NCBI GenBank assembly: GCA_944329545.1
Contig: CALVIK010000021.1
Span: 1 to 14,263 of the forward strand
Direction: 5' to 3'
DNA length: 14,263 nucleotides
Origin: an uncultured Bacilli bacterium
Lineage (GTDB): Bacteria; Bacillota_I; Bacilli_A; RF39; UBA660
The position numbers and the translations under genes were made by a program. The notes beneath the pieces were generated by a model, which was given only the letters and a program-made list of their open reading frames with translations, had not been told where the DNA came from and searched no databases. Positions 1 through 8,250 of this stretch are shown here, piece after piece (positions within the stretch are counted from its first letter, which is position 1; every line of letters starts with the position of its first letter).

Positions 1-1737
1 AGCAGTTTTGTTGTTAGTGACAAATATGCAACAGTGTTAACCGCGATTTCTTATCCTAAATTTGTTCCACCAGGATTTTTATCGCATTTAACCAGTATGT
101 CTGGTGTTAAAATGTGTATTAAACATATTCCAATGCAATTTGGTGTTATTACCAAAATGATCAATAAAGAAATTGCCGATTTAAAAGTTCGTTATCAAGA
201 AGAAAATGATGTAACTATGCAAGAGAGAATTCGCCAAGATTATGAATCTTTAGAAGAATTTATAAAACAATTGGCGGCTAGTCAAGCAAAAATCTATGAT
301 TTTCAATTACATATCATGATTACTGCCGATTCTGAAGATGAACTAACAACAAAAAAACTTCAAGTAAAAAATTACTTAGAAGCGATGGAAATGCGAGCTA
401 TTCCACTTAGGTTTGAACAAGAACAAGTGCTTAAATCAATGCTTCCTATTTTTGAAAAACAACCAATTGAAGAGAGAATTGGTACGCCAATTCCATCGCC
501 AACAATTGCAGCGATGTATCCTTTTATCTTTGATAGCATAAAAGATCCAGGGCTTTCAACTTTACTAGGTGTAGATTTTTCTGGTGGAGTTGTCTTATTT
601 AATCAATTTCTATATCAAATAAGGAAAGAGCACAACCGTAATAATGCTAATATGATTATTTTAGGTACTTCTGGTTCAGGTAAATCAACGGCAGCTAAAT
701 TAATGCTTAGAAGCCACATTAGAAATGATAATCAAATAGTTGTTATTGACCCTGAAGGCGAACTTGAAGATATGGCTAGACTTTACGGTGGCGATTATAT
801 TGAACTTGGTAAAGGTGGGGACTTTGGAATGATTAACCCCCTTGAAGTTATTATCGATGCTGATGATGAAGAAATCCGTCAAGGTTTAGGTTATGCTGTT
901 TTAACTAGGACTTTGCAAACTGTTAAAGCTTTCATGAAATATTATGATCCTTCAATTACTGAAGATGTTTTAAATATTTTTAGTGAAATGGTTCAAGAAA
1001 CATATCGAAGATTTGGTATTAGTTTTGATACTGATTTTACGAATTTCACTTCAAAAGATTATCCGACATTTAGAGATGTTTATGCAACAGTTAGAGGCAA
1101 AATAACTGCTATGCCAGAACAATCTAAAGAAAGAGATATTTTAGAGCAACTAGAACTTAAAATAAGACCACTTATTAAAGAGTTAAAATATTATTTTGAT
1201 GGTACAACAACTATATCGCCAAAAAGTAATTTTATTGTCTTTAATATAAAAGAACTTATGAATGCCGATACTAATATTAGAAATGCGTTGTTCTTTAACA
1301 CTTTAAAATACTCTTGGAGTTTAACTTTAAATCCTAATGTTAATACCGTTTTAATGGTTGATGAAGCGCATGTTTTACTTTCTGGTAACAACACATTAGG
1401 AGCCGACTTTTTAGCGCAAGTTCAAAGGCGAGCTCGTAAATATAATACAGGAACAATGATAATTACCCAACAACCAACAGACTTTAGTGATCCTAGCGTA
1501 ATTACGCAAGGTAAAGCTATCTTTGATAACGCTTCATATTACTTAGTTATGGGACTTCGTAAACAAGCGGTTACAGATTTAGCTAAATTAATCGATTTAA
1601 ACGATAATGAAATGGAAAATATTAAAGGATTTAATCAAGGAGAAGCGTTATTTGTTTGTGGAAGTAAAAGAATGCAAATAAATATTGTAGCAACTGAACA
1701 AGAATTAGATTCATTTGGTAGTGGTGGCGGACTATAA
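1..1737 (+). CDS. virB4: VirB4-family T4SS ATPase, 5' end missing
   Basis: Cytoplasmic, membrane-associated ATPase that powers assembly and transport through a type IV secretion channel. The frame is open to the first base of the window, so at least 578 residues are present and the N-terminus is missing; the internal GTG at 34 is not the real start. The first ~200 residues match the coiled, mixed N-terminal region of VirB4/TraC proteins. Walker A (GTSGSGKS) lies at about residues 222-229, followed by a VVIDPEGE strand typical of this family. Walker B (VLMVDEAH) is at about 450-457, followed by RRARKYNTG and IITQQPTDF, the usual VirB4 arginine and Q motifs. The stop is only 19 bases before the NlpC/P60 gene, so it heads a cell-wall/T4SS operon. 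The family call is firm; conjugative versus protein-secretion role cannot be told from this piece. Confidence 0.9.
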   Translation, partial: SSFVVSDKYATVLTAISYPKFVPPGFLSHLTSMSGVKMCIKHIPMQFGVITKMINKEIADLKVRYQEENDVTMQERIRQDYESLEEFIKQLAASQAKIYDFQLHIMITADSEDELTTKKLQVKNYLEAMEMRAIPLRFEQEQVLKSMLPIFEKQPIEERIGTPIPSPTIAAMYPFIFDSIKDPGLSTLLGVDFSGGVVLFNQFLYQIRKEHNRNNANMIILGTSGSGKSTAAKLMLRSHIRNDNQIVVIDPEGELEDMARLYGGDYIELGKGGDFGMINPLEVIIDADDEEIRQGLGYAVLTRTLQTVKAFMKYYDPSITEDVLNIFSEMVQETYRRFGISFDTDFTNFTSKDYPTFRDVYATVRGKITAMPEQSKERDILEQLELKIRPLIKELKYYFDGTTTISPKSNFIVFNIKELMNADTNIRNALFFNTLKYSWSLTLNPNVNTVLMVDEAHVLLSGNNTLGADFLAQVQRRARKYNTGTMIITQQPTDFSDPSVITQGKAIFDNASYYLVMGLRKQAVTDLAKLIDLNDNEMENIKGFNQGEALFVCGSKRMQINIVATEQELDSFGSGGGL

Positions 1738-1756
1738 AAAGTAAGTAGGTGATAAT

Positions 1757-2443
1757 ATGGCCCTTCCAGCAGTGGCTTTAAAGGCAAAAAATGCTTTAGG
1801 AAAAGCAAAAAAAGCATATAAAACATATGGAACAGCAAAATCATTAAATAGTGATGGGGAAAAAGTTGTTAATACTTTAGGAAAAATAGTATTATTTCCG
1901 ATAGTTGCTGTTTTATTTTTAATTATTTTGGGAGTATTTATCCTAATTTCTGTAGCTTACCCCCTTATTGTTGCTGCTGGACTTTTTCCAAATAGCGGAA
2001 CCGGTAATACACCAGCTGCGGCTGGCGAGTATTTGCAGTGGGCAATAAATATTGCCAATGATGATTCACATGGTTATAGTCAATGTGCGAGAAGCGGCCC
2101 TGATTATGATTGTTCCAGTTTAGTTTGGTATGCGCTTAAAGAAACCGGTTTTGATGAAAATATTTTAGGTTCATATCCTTTTAGTACTTTTACTGAAGCT
2201 AATATTTTAAAACAATTAGGTTTTAAAGAATACACTTATACAGGTCATGCTGATTTGCAGCCAGGCGACATTTTATTAAGAAGTAATCATACTGGTATTT
2301 ATTCTGGTAATGATATGGTCGTAGAAGCTTCTATTAATGAACATGGTACTATTTGTGGAGGCCAAACTGGCGATCAAACAGGTAGAGAAATTCGTAATGA
2401 TGTTAATATGAGGAATTGGGATACTTATTATAGGCTGGAGTGA
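1757..2443 (+). CDS. Membrane-anchored NlpC/P60 peptidoglycan hydrolase of the T4SS operon
   Basis: A 228-residue probable cell-wall peptidase or amidase. Residues 1-43 are basic and Ala/Lys-rich (cytoplasmic side), and residues 44-76 form one long hydrophobic segment, giving an N-in, C-out topology. The extracellular domain (about 88-228) fits NlpC/P60: the nucleophile is Cys119 in YDCSSLVWYAL, the likely His is His178 in NHTGIYSG, and LQPGDILL is the usual strand before it. The end (NWDTYYRLE) resembles the Pal-like phage amidase subfamily. It has AGGTGAT three bases before ATG and sits between virB4 and a lipoprotein, four bases from the next start. By analogy with VirB1/CwlT-type enzymes it would locally open peptidoglycan for the secretion channel. 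The hydrolase fold is well supported; the exact bond cut is not known. Confidence 0.85.
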   Translation: MALPAVALKAKNALGKAKKAYKTYGTAKSLNSDGEKVVNTLGKIVLFPIVAVLFLIILGVFILISVAYPLIVAAGLFPNSGTGNTPAAAGEYLQWAINIANDDSHGYSQCARSGPDYDCSSLVWYALKETGFDENILGSYPFSTFTEANILKQLGFKEYTYTGHADLQPGDILLRSNHTGIYSGNDMVVEASINEHGTICGGQTGDQTGREIRNDVNMRNWDTYYRLE

Positions 2444-2447
2444 TTAA

Positions 2448-3104
2448 ATGAAAGTTAAAATTTTGTTTTTAAGTCTGTGTATATTAGCTTTTTCTGGTTG
2501 TAGTGCTACTTATGATTTAACCATTGATAAAAATAATATTACTGAAGATGTTTTTGTTACAGTCCCTAAAATAGCTAATCAAACTAACTCTTATAATAAT
2601 TTGCAAATACCAATTACGCAAAATACTGAAGAAAAAACTTTTTATAATTATGAATTGTTAGATAATAATACAAATTATGAACTTCATTTCAACTATAAGC
2701 ACACTTATCAAAGTTTTCAAAATAGTTATTTTGTAACAAGATGTTATCAAAATGTAAATTTATTAGAAGAAGAAGATAAGTTAATTTTAAATACAAGTAA
2801 TGAATTTTTGTGCTTAAATTTAGAAGATGGGGCTGTGGTGGATAATGTTCAATTAAGAATTAAGACCAATTTAGATGTAATTCAAAGCAACGCTGATGAA
2901 GTTAATGAAAATACTTATATATGGAATATAACTAATGATAACTATCAAAACAAACCAGTAAATATAGAAATTCAAAAAGGTATAACTATAATAGATGAAA
3001 ATACACCAATTGCGCTATATGTTGCCATTGGTATTGCTATAATATTAATCATTTTAATCTTTTTGTTTATTAAAAGCAAAAGAAAAATAGCCAATAATTT
3101 TTAA
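2448..3104 (+). CDS. Double-anchored lipoprotein A (paralogue of the gene at 5162)
   Basis: A 218-residue predicted lipoprotein. It has a short signal peptide with a lipobox-like FSGC at residues 15-18 (acylated Cys18), an extracellular domain at about 19-185, then a C-terminal membrane helix (about 187-208) with a positive end (KSKRK). It would be held by lipid at one end and a helix at the other. Two extra cysteines (Cys99 and Cys122, 23 apart) could form a disulfide. It shares with the gene at 5162 the starting ATY after the lipobox, the same 23-residue Cys spacing, a SNAD-x-V...TY-x-W-x-I...NYQN-x-P-x-NI block and the C-terminal helix. That block faintly recalls the LppM-type lipoprotein fold, which I hold only weakly. 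GGAGTGAT precedes the ATG and overlaps the end of the previous gene, so translation is probably coupled. Function unknown; probably a T4SS envelope part. Confidence 0.75.
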   Translation: MKVKILFLSLCILAFSGCSATYDLTIDKNNITEDVFVTVPKIANQTNSYNNLQIPITQNTEEKTFYNYELLDNNTNYELHFNYKHTYQSFQNSYFVTRCYQNVNLLEEEDKLILNTSNEFLCLNLEDGAVVDNVQLRIKTNLDVIQSNADEVNENTYIWNITNDNYQNKPVNIEIQKGITIIDENTPIALYVAIGIAIILIILIFLFIKSKRKIANNF

Positions 3105-3136
3105 TGTAGTATGTTTGTAAGAACGGTGGTGGTATT

Positions 3137-5152
3137 ATTAATAAAAGAGTTTTAAATATAGTTTTAAGTGTTTTAATAATTACTTGTATACTTTTTGTCA
3201 ATATAGTTCCAGTAAATGGTGCTTTTATGGATGAAGAAACTGAGGCAAATAAAAAAGAAAGACAAATTATTAAAAAAATTGAAATTATTCATGAAACATT
3301 TAAAAGCCAAACTGATCCAGTTGCTTTATATGCAACAATATCATACCAAGAATACTTTGGTGGATATGTTAATGATGCTTACGATGAAAACTTTGATGAA
3401 AACGCTTATAAAGATACATGGGAAACTTTTAAAACTGATTATGATGATTCCATGGCTATTTATAATAACGGCACTGGAGATAATTGCGGGGAGAATTGTA
3501 TTAATCAAGTAGAAATTAATAATCCATCACAATCTTATGAAACGACTGTTGCTAGTCAAACAAATAAACCTAATTCTATTGATTTGTTAACAGCTGCTAC
3601 TATTGTCATGCTCGATTCTAGTGGTTGGGTAGGCAGTTATAATGAAGAAAATTATAAAAAAGCTTTAGCTGGTAATAGTTTAGTTGGTTCACTTTTATAT
3701 GAAAGCGATGATCAATATGTTCAAAAATTTATAGCTAGCATTTATAATGGAGCCTTTTGTGCTGTAGGAGCTTTTATTGATACGGCGACTGCGGGAGCTG
3801 GTGTTGACTTTGCGCTAACTGGATTTAACCCAACTAAATTACAAGAATTTGAAGCGTCAAATTTTTTCTCAAATGGTCAGGAACGATTAGGACGATATTT
3901 TACGATGGCTAGTATTTGTATGAATGGTTTTATTGGTGGTGTCTATCCAGAAGCACAAAATATTAGTAATCAAGAATTAAAACAAGCCAAAAAAGATAAA
4001 ATTGCTCAGGATATTATTGATTATGCAGAATATTTAAGAGGTCTTTATGGTTCTAATGATGATTGTTTAACAGGCAATACGCAAACAGGAGATTTAAGTG
4101 ATATGACACCGGCTAAATGTGCTGAAAAATTTGGCCCTATGGCACAAGCTGAGTATTCAAGAACTGGAATTTTTGCTTCAATTACCCTTGGACAAGCTTG
4201 GCTTGAAAGTAACTGTGGTAAAGCTACACCACCTAATTCTAATAATTTATTTGGTATAAAATGTTCTTCTAATTGGGATGGTGAGTGTTCTTACACTAGT
4301 ACAGGTGAAGAAGTAAATGGTGGGTATATTACTATAAATGCTGGTTTTAGAGTGTATCCAAGTGTCGAAGAAGGCATTGCTGATCATAGTAATTTCTTTA
4401 TCGATAATGAAAGATATAGTAGACACGGTGTTTTTACAGCTACTAATTATGCTGAACAAGCTAGAGCTATTAAAGCGGCTGGCTATGCGACTGCTTCAAA
4501 TTATGCAGAAATGTTAATTCAAATTATTGAAGAAAATAATTTTGATAAGTGGGATGTTAAAACAAATACTACCTCATCTGCTGATATATGTGCGCCAGTT
4601 GGCCTTGGCGGTTGGAATATTCGAACCATTGCGCCAGTACAATCTGATAGTGCTTTTGCCGATCCTAATTCTAGTACTAATCAAGGTGGTAATGTTGGCC
4701 AGTGCGTTTGGTATGCTCAAGGTAGGTCGTTAGAAATAGTAAATGAACTTGAAGAATCCGGTAAATTAAGTGCTGATGAAGCACAAAAAATTAGAAATTT
4801 AATATATCCTGCTTATGGTAATGGTGGCGATATTTATGATATGGTTAAAGCCGCCGGAGCGTTTAAAACAAGTAATAATATTCGCGAACCTAAAGCTGGT
4901 TCATATATCGTTTGGAAAGAACCCGGTGCTTATGGCCATGTAGCGGTTATTGAAGAAGTTAATACAGCCGATAATACAATTACCATAACTGAAGGCTGGG
5001 CTACTGGTGGAGCTAGTTGTCCATCAAATTGGAGCTGTGTTAGATTTCAAAATTCAACATTTGATTTAGATGATTTTTATACGGGTTATGGTCAAAATTA
5101 TACCGGTGGCTATCAATTTTCTGGTTATGTTTATTTCTTAGAACCACTATAG
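3137..5152 (+). CDS. Secreted bifunctional cell-wall hydrolase, glucosaminidase plus CHAP
   Basis: A large two-domain muralytic enzyme, the probable VirB1-like lytic factor of this T4SS. Residues are numbered from the ATG at 3227. A domain of about 1-280 is unrecognised. At about 300-440 is a glucosaminidase (GH73-like) domain with the probable catalytic Glu327 in GQAWLESNCG and NLFGIK. At about 485-641 is a CHAP amidase/peptidase domain with Cys493 (GQCVWYAQGR), His571 (YGHVAVIEEV) and Glu589 (ITITEGW). The conventional ATG at 3227 would give a cytoplasmic protein. Upstream the frame stays open from 3110 and encodes a good signal peptide (NKR, a long hydrophobic core, PVNG-A) with no ATG, GTG or TTG. 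GGTGGTGG at 3125-3132 lies just before ATT at 3137, so I place the start at that ATT. It has about 13 cysteines besides the catalytic one. Nine bases separate it from lipoprotein B. Domains are sure; the start is a proposal (alternative 3227). Confidence 0.85.
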   Translation: MNKRVLNIVLSVLIITCILFVNIVPVNGAFMDEETEANKKERQIIKKIEIIHETFKSQTDPVALYATISYQEYFGGYVNDAYDENFDENAYKDTWETFKTDYDDSMAIYNNGTGDNCGENCINQVEINNPSQSYETTVASQTNKPNSIDLLTAATIVMLDSSGWVGSYNEENYKKALAGNSLVGSLLYESDDQYVQKFIASIYNGAFCAVGAFIDTATAGAGVDFALTGFNPTKLQEFEASNFFSNGQERLGRYFTMASICMNGFIGGVYPEAQNISNQELKQAKKDKIAQDIIDYAEYLRGLYGSNDDCLTGNTQTGDLSDMTPAKCAEKFGPMAQAEYSRTGIFASITLGQAWLESNCGKATPPNSNNLFGIKCSSNWDGECSYTSTGEEVNGGYITINAGFRVYPSVEEGIADHSNFFIDNERYSRHGVFTATNYAEQARAIKAAGYATASNYAEMLIQIIEENNFDKWDVKTNTTSSADICAPVGLGGWNIRTIAPVQSDSAFADPNSSTNQGGNVGQCVWYAQGRSLEIVNELEESGKLSADEAQKIRNLIYPAYGNGGDIYDMVKAAGAFKTSNNIREPKAGSYIVWKEPGAYGHVAVIEEVNTADNTITITEGWATGGASCPSNWSCVRFQNSTFDLDDFYTGYGQNYTGGYQFSGYVYFLEPL

Positions 5153-5161
5153 GAGGAAGCT

Positions 5162-5833
5162 ATGAAAAAATATTTATTAATATTGTTTTTAGTAATTTTG
5201 TGTACTACAGGGTGTGAAGCCACTTATAATTTAAACATTACTGAAACTGGCATGACCGAATCTGTCGATTTCTTAGTACCTGATAATAAAGAAAATCAAA
5301 ATATTTTAAAACAGTATTTATCTAGTACATATATGGCTTATTATAATATGGATCGCCGAGAATCAGTTAATTATGAAAAAAAAGAAATCAGTCAAAAAAA
5401 TAAAATAGGCATGAATTTATCTAATACTTACCGTGGTGATGATTTACAGAAATCTTCCTTACTAGATAAATGCTATTATCAAAAAAGTGTTATTAAAAGT
5501 GATGACGAAATAATTATAACAACTGACGGTAAGACTTCATGCTTTTATAAAGATCAAGTAAAAACTTTAGATAAGTTAGTAATAAATATTACAACTGATT
5601 TAAAAGTAACGGAAAGTAATGCTGATAAAGTAGAAGGTCATACTTATAAATGGATTATCGATGAGACTAATTATCAAAATCATCCAATAAATATAAGAAT
5701 GAAAATTGTTGATAAACAGACAATGAGTAGTAATATTGTTCTTTGGATAATAATTGGTGGACTAATTATTGCCGCTTTTGCCATCTTTACATATATTAAA
5801 AGAAAAAATAGAAAAAATAATGAATTAACTTAA
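5162..5833 (+). CDS. Double-anchored lipoprotein B (paralogue of the gene at 2448)
   Basis: A 223-residue predicted lipoprotein, second of the pair that flanks the hydrolase gene. It has a signal peptide with a lipobox-like TTGC (acylated Cys18), an ATYNL start of the mature protein, an extracellular domain, and a C-terminal helix at about 190-212 followed by a Lys/Arg-rich tail. Cys104 and Cys127 are 23 residues apart, exactly as in the paralogue. The block SNADKVEGHTYKW...NYQNHPINI aligns with that protein. Overall identity away from these motifs is low, so the duplication is old or the two copies have different partners. A strong AGGAGG stands just before the ATG. It is the last gene of the operon: a hairpin terminator starts at its stop codon. 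Function unknown; membrane-anchored T4SS accessory or channel component is an inference from context. Confidence 0.75.
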   Translation: MKKYLLILFLVILCTTGCEATYNLNITETGMTESVDFLVPDNKENQNILKQYLSSTYMAYYNMDRRESVNYEKKEISQKNKIGMNLSNTYRGDDLQKSSLLDKCYYQKSVIKSDDEIIITTDGKTSCFYKDQVKTLDKLVINITTDLKVTESNADKVEGHTYKWIIDETNYQNHPINIRMKIVDKQTMSSNIVLWIIIGGLIIAAFAIFTYIKRKNRKNNELT

Positions 5834-5862
5834 AAAATGAATATGTCCAATATTCTTTTTTT
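5832..5862 (+). terminator. Rho-independent terminator of the virB4 operon
   Basis: AAAAAA-T-GAATAT, loop GTCCA, then ATATTC-T-TTTTTT: a 6-bp stem extended by six A-T pairs across one T-T mismatch, ending in a run of seven T. The A-run makes it potentially active on both strands. It begins at the stop codon of lipoprotein B. Confidence 0.7.
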
Positions 5863-5863
5863 A

Positions 5864-5872
5864 TGATATAAT
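5864..5872 (+). promoter_or_regulatory. Candidate extended -10 promoter directly after the terminator
   Basis: TGaTATAAT, a full extended -10 box, sits two bases after the T-run of the terminator. The matching -35 region (TGTCCA at 5844) is weak and lies inside the hairpin. It would drive the coupling-protein gene. Confidence 0.5.
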
Positions 5873-5891
5873 GTTATTATGTGAAAAACTA

Positions 5892-5920
5892 TTGTTTTTT
5901 AAATAGAATTAGTATATACT
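5892..5920 (+). promoter_or_regulatory. Candidate sigma-A promoter of the virD4-type gene
   Basis: TTGTTT, a 17-bp spacer, then TATACT, giving a start near 5927 and a short leader with GGGGAGG at 5936-5942 just before the ATG at 5951. Together with the box at 5864 it gives the coupling-protein gene its own transcription. Confidence 0.5.
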
Positions 5921-5950
5921 ATAAAGAAAATTAATGGGGAGGCATTAGAG

Positions 5951-8206
5951 ATGAAATTAAAATTTAGAGCAGATAAAAAAGATTGGATAATGTTTGGCAT
6001 ATATGCCGTAGTTTTATTATATGTTGTCGCTATTGCTATTTTGAATATCGCGCAGTTTGCTTTTGGTGATGTTGATCATTTGTTTTATGGATTTAACCCA
6101 TTAAAAGCCTTTACTCCCGGGTACATCGGCCTTACTTTATTTGCTTATATCGTTGCTTTAGTAGCGTCAATTATGAGTGTATCTGATAAATTCTTCGATC
6201 GTGAAAAGGGTTTTGGCTTTTCCATGGAAGCTAAAAAAGAAACTGGTTATTCCAAATGGGAAGACGAGAAAAAAATGAAAGATGAACTTACTAAAGTTAA
6301 TCCTCGTGATGAACATCTTGACGCAGCGGGTATTCCACTTATCAACGATGGAAAAAATATTTGGGTTGATGATGGCGAGTATCACAATATTGTTATCGGT
6401 TCAACTGGTTCAGGTAAAACAGAAATGACTGTTCAGCCAATGGTAAAATTACTTGCTAAAAAAGGCGAATCGATGATTATTACAGACCCTAAAGGGGAAA
6501 TTTATGAAACAAATGGAAGAGAATTAGAAGAAAAAGGTTATAATGTAGTTCTTTTAAATTTCCGTGATCCCCAAAAAGGTAGCGGTTGGAATCCCTTAAC
6601 CTTACCATATGAACTTTATAAAAATGGTAATAAAGATAAAGCTAACGAACTTATTGATGACCTGGCAGCTAATATTCTTTACGATGAAGCGGCGCAAAAT
6701 AATGATCCGTTTTGGGAAAAAACCTCAGCCGATTATTTTTCTGGCCTTACTTTAGCTTTATTTGAGGATGCTAATGAAGAAGAAATAAATTTAAATAGTG
6801 TCAATATGTTTACAACGGTCGGTGAAGAAAAAAGTGGTCCAACTACTTATGTTAATCAATATTTTAACATGAAAGATCATAACTCGCCAGCATATACAAG
6901 TGCCTCTTCAACTTTAATTGCTCCTAATGAAACCAAGGGTAGTATTTTATCGGTATTTAAACAAAAATTAAGATTATTTGCGGCACGCGAAAATATTTCG
7001 GAAATGCTTTCGCATAGTGATTTTGATATGAAAGATATCGGAAGAAAGAAAACAGCAGTGTTTATCGTTATTCAAGATGAGAAAAAAACATATCATTCAT
7101 TAGTTACTATTTTTCTAAAACAATGCTATGAAACATTAATCGATGTTGCACAAGAAAATGGTGGAAAATTAGAATACCGCACTAATTTTATCCTTGATGA
7201 GTTTGCCAATATGCCACCACTTAAAGACATTACAACTATGATAACAGCAGCTCGTAGCCGTAAAATAAGATTTACAATGATTATTCAAAATTTCGCACAA
7301 CTAAAACAAGTTTATGGTGAACATGATGCTGAAACTATTCGTGGTAACTGCGGAAATATTGTTTATCTTCTTAGTACAGAGCTTGCTTCATTAGAAGAAA
7401 TTAGTAAATTATGTGGCGAAGTAAAATCAAAAGAAAAAGATAAGACCGCTTCAACACCGTTAGTTACAGTAAGTGATTTGCAAAGATTTCCAAAATGGTC
7501 AATTATTGTTATTCGCTGGCGGATGATGCCATTTAAAACAAAACTAGAACCAAACTGGCGAATGGTTCAAAATAATGCTTGGGGTAAAAATTATGATAAA
7601 GCTGATTATCCACATCGTGAAAAACACGAAGTAAAAATTTTTGATTTAAAGACATTTGTCGATAAGAAAAAAGAAGAACGAATTAATGAACTTATTAAAA
7701 ATAATTTAGGGTCAGCTAAATCAAGCCCTACACCAGTACCGAAAAAACCAAGTAGTGTGGATGTTAATGATTTAGTTAAAAGAATTGATGCCCGCATAGC
7801 GGAATTAGAAGCTGAAGAAAAAGATGAAAAAGAAAAAAAAGCAGCTAAGATTAATGCTAAAAAAATAGAAACAACAGAAGAAGTCAAACCAGCTGTTAAA
7901 AAAGAAACAAAAGTTACTGAAGAAAAGAAACCAAAAATAGTTAAAGATAAATCTAAAAAAGAAATCAAAGAAGAAATAAAATCTAGCAAAATAGAAAAAG
8001 AAATACCAAAAGAAAAATCCCATACTAGTAAAGCAACTAAAGATGCTTTTGCTGCAAAAATTACTAGCAAAATGAATGCTTCTGATAAAAAGAATAACGC
8101 TATAAAAAATGATAAAGAAACGGTTAAAAAAACTAGTAATAAAAACGATGTTACTGATGATCAATTTTTTGATGATTTCTTTGCTGATGATGAAGATTAC
8201 TATTAA
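5951..8206 (+). CDS. virD4: VirD4/TraG-type T4SS coupling ATPase with a long charged tail
   Basis: A 751-residue inner-membrane ATPase that recruits substrates to the secretion channel. Two membrane helices lie at about 12-35 and 57-77. The ATPase has Walker A (GSTGSGKT, 150-157), the family motif DPKGEIYE soon after, GSGWNPL, and Walker B (FILDEFANMP, about 413-422) followed by ITAARSRKIRF and IIQNFAQLKQVYG. These identify the VirD4/TraG/TcpA group rather than FtsK or VirB4. From about residue 590 to the end the protein becomes Pro-poor, Lys/Glu-rich and low in complexity, and it finishes with a very acidic aromatic stretch (DDQFFDDFFADDEDYY). This tail is longer than usual for the family and may be disordered or act in substrate docking. 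It has its own promoter(s), separate from the virB4 operon. No relaxase is next to it in this window. Confidence 0.92.
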   Translation: MKLKFRADKKDWIMFGIYAVVLLYVVAIAILNIAQFAFGDVDHLFYGFNPLKAFTPGYIGLTLFAYIVALVASIMSVSDKFFDREKGFGFSMEAKKETGYSKWEDEKKMKDELTKVNPRDEHLDAAGIPLINDGKNIWVDDGEYHNIVIGSTGSGKTEMTVQPMVKLLAKKGESMIITDPKGEIYETNGRELEEKGYNVVLLNFRDPQKGSGWNPLTLPYELYKNGNKDKANELIDDLAANILYDEAAQNNDPFWEKTSADYFSGLTLALFEDANEEEINLNSVNMFTTVGEEKSGPTTYVNQYFNMKDHNSPAYTSASSTLIAPNETKGSILSVFKQKLRLFAARENISEMLSHSDFDMKDIGRKKTAVFIVIQDEKKTYHSLVTIFLKQCYETLIDVAQENGGKLEYRTNFILDEFANMPPLKDITTMITAARSRKIRFTMIIQNFAQLKQVYGEHDAETIRGNCGNIVYLLSTELASLEEISKLCGEVKSKEKDKTASTPLVTVSDLQRFPKWSIIVIRWRMMPFKTKLEPNWRMVQNNAWGKNYDKADYPHREKHEVKIFDLKTFVDKKKEERINELIKNNLGSAKSSPTPVPKKPSSVDVNDLVKRIDARIAELEAEEKDEKEKKAAKINAKKIETTEEVKPAVKKETKVTEEKKPKIVKDKSKKEIKEEIKSSKIEKEIPKEKSHTSKATKDAFAAKITSKMNASDKKNNAIKNDKETVKKTSNKNDVTDDQFFDDFFADDEDYY

Positions 8207-8225
8207 AAAATTCTTCTTTTTTTTT
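8192..8225 (+). terminator. Weak terminator after the coupling-protein gene
   Basis: GAAGA and TCTTC form a 5-bp stem around an AT-rich loop and are followed by nine T. The 5' arm lies inside the last codons of the coupling protein. The stem is short, so the call is tentative. Confidence 0.4.
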
Positions 8226-8233
8226 GCTACAAT
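8225..8233 (+). promoter_or_regulatory. Candidate extended -10 promoter of the rhodanese gene
   Basis: TGcTACAAT right after the T-run, with no recognisable -35. A start near 8240 would place the palindrome at 8251 in the 5' leader. Confidence 0.4.
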
Positions 8234-8250
8234 AACCGCGGCATTAATCG

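Noticed and set aside
3216..3512. Plus-strand frame of 98 codons overlapping the hydrolase start
   Set aside because: Lys/Leu/Met-rich product in another frame of the hydrolase gene, no domain; the hydrolase frame continues unbroken to its catalytic domains.
5832..5950. Riboswitch or attachment site in the gap before the coupling-protein gene
   Set aside because: The gap is explained by a terminator and two promoter-like boxes. No conserved riboswitch core and no repeat of tRNA or att type found.
7606..8164. Two minus-strand open frames of 154 and 119 codons over the coupling-protein tail
   Set aside because: They are shadows of the Lys/Glu-rich low-complexity tail: the antisense of AAA/GAA codons gives Phe/Ser/Leu-rich products without stops. 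No ribosome-binding site or family match.
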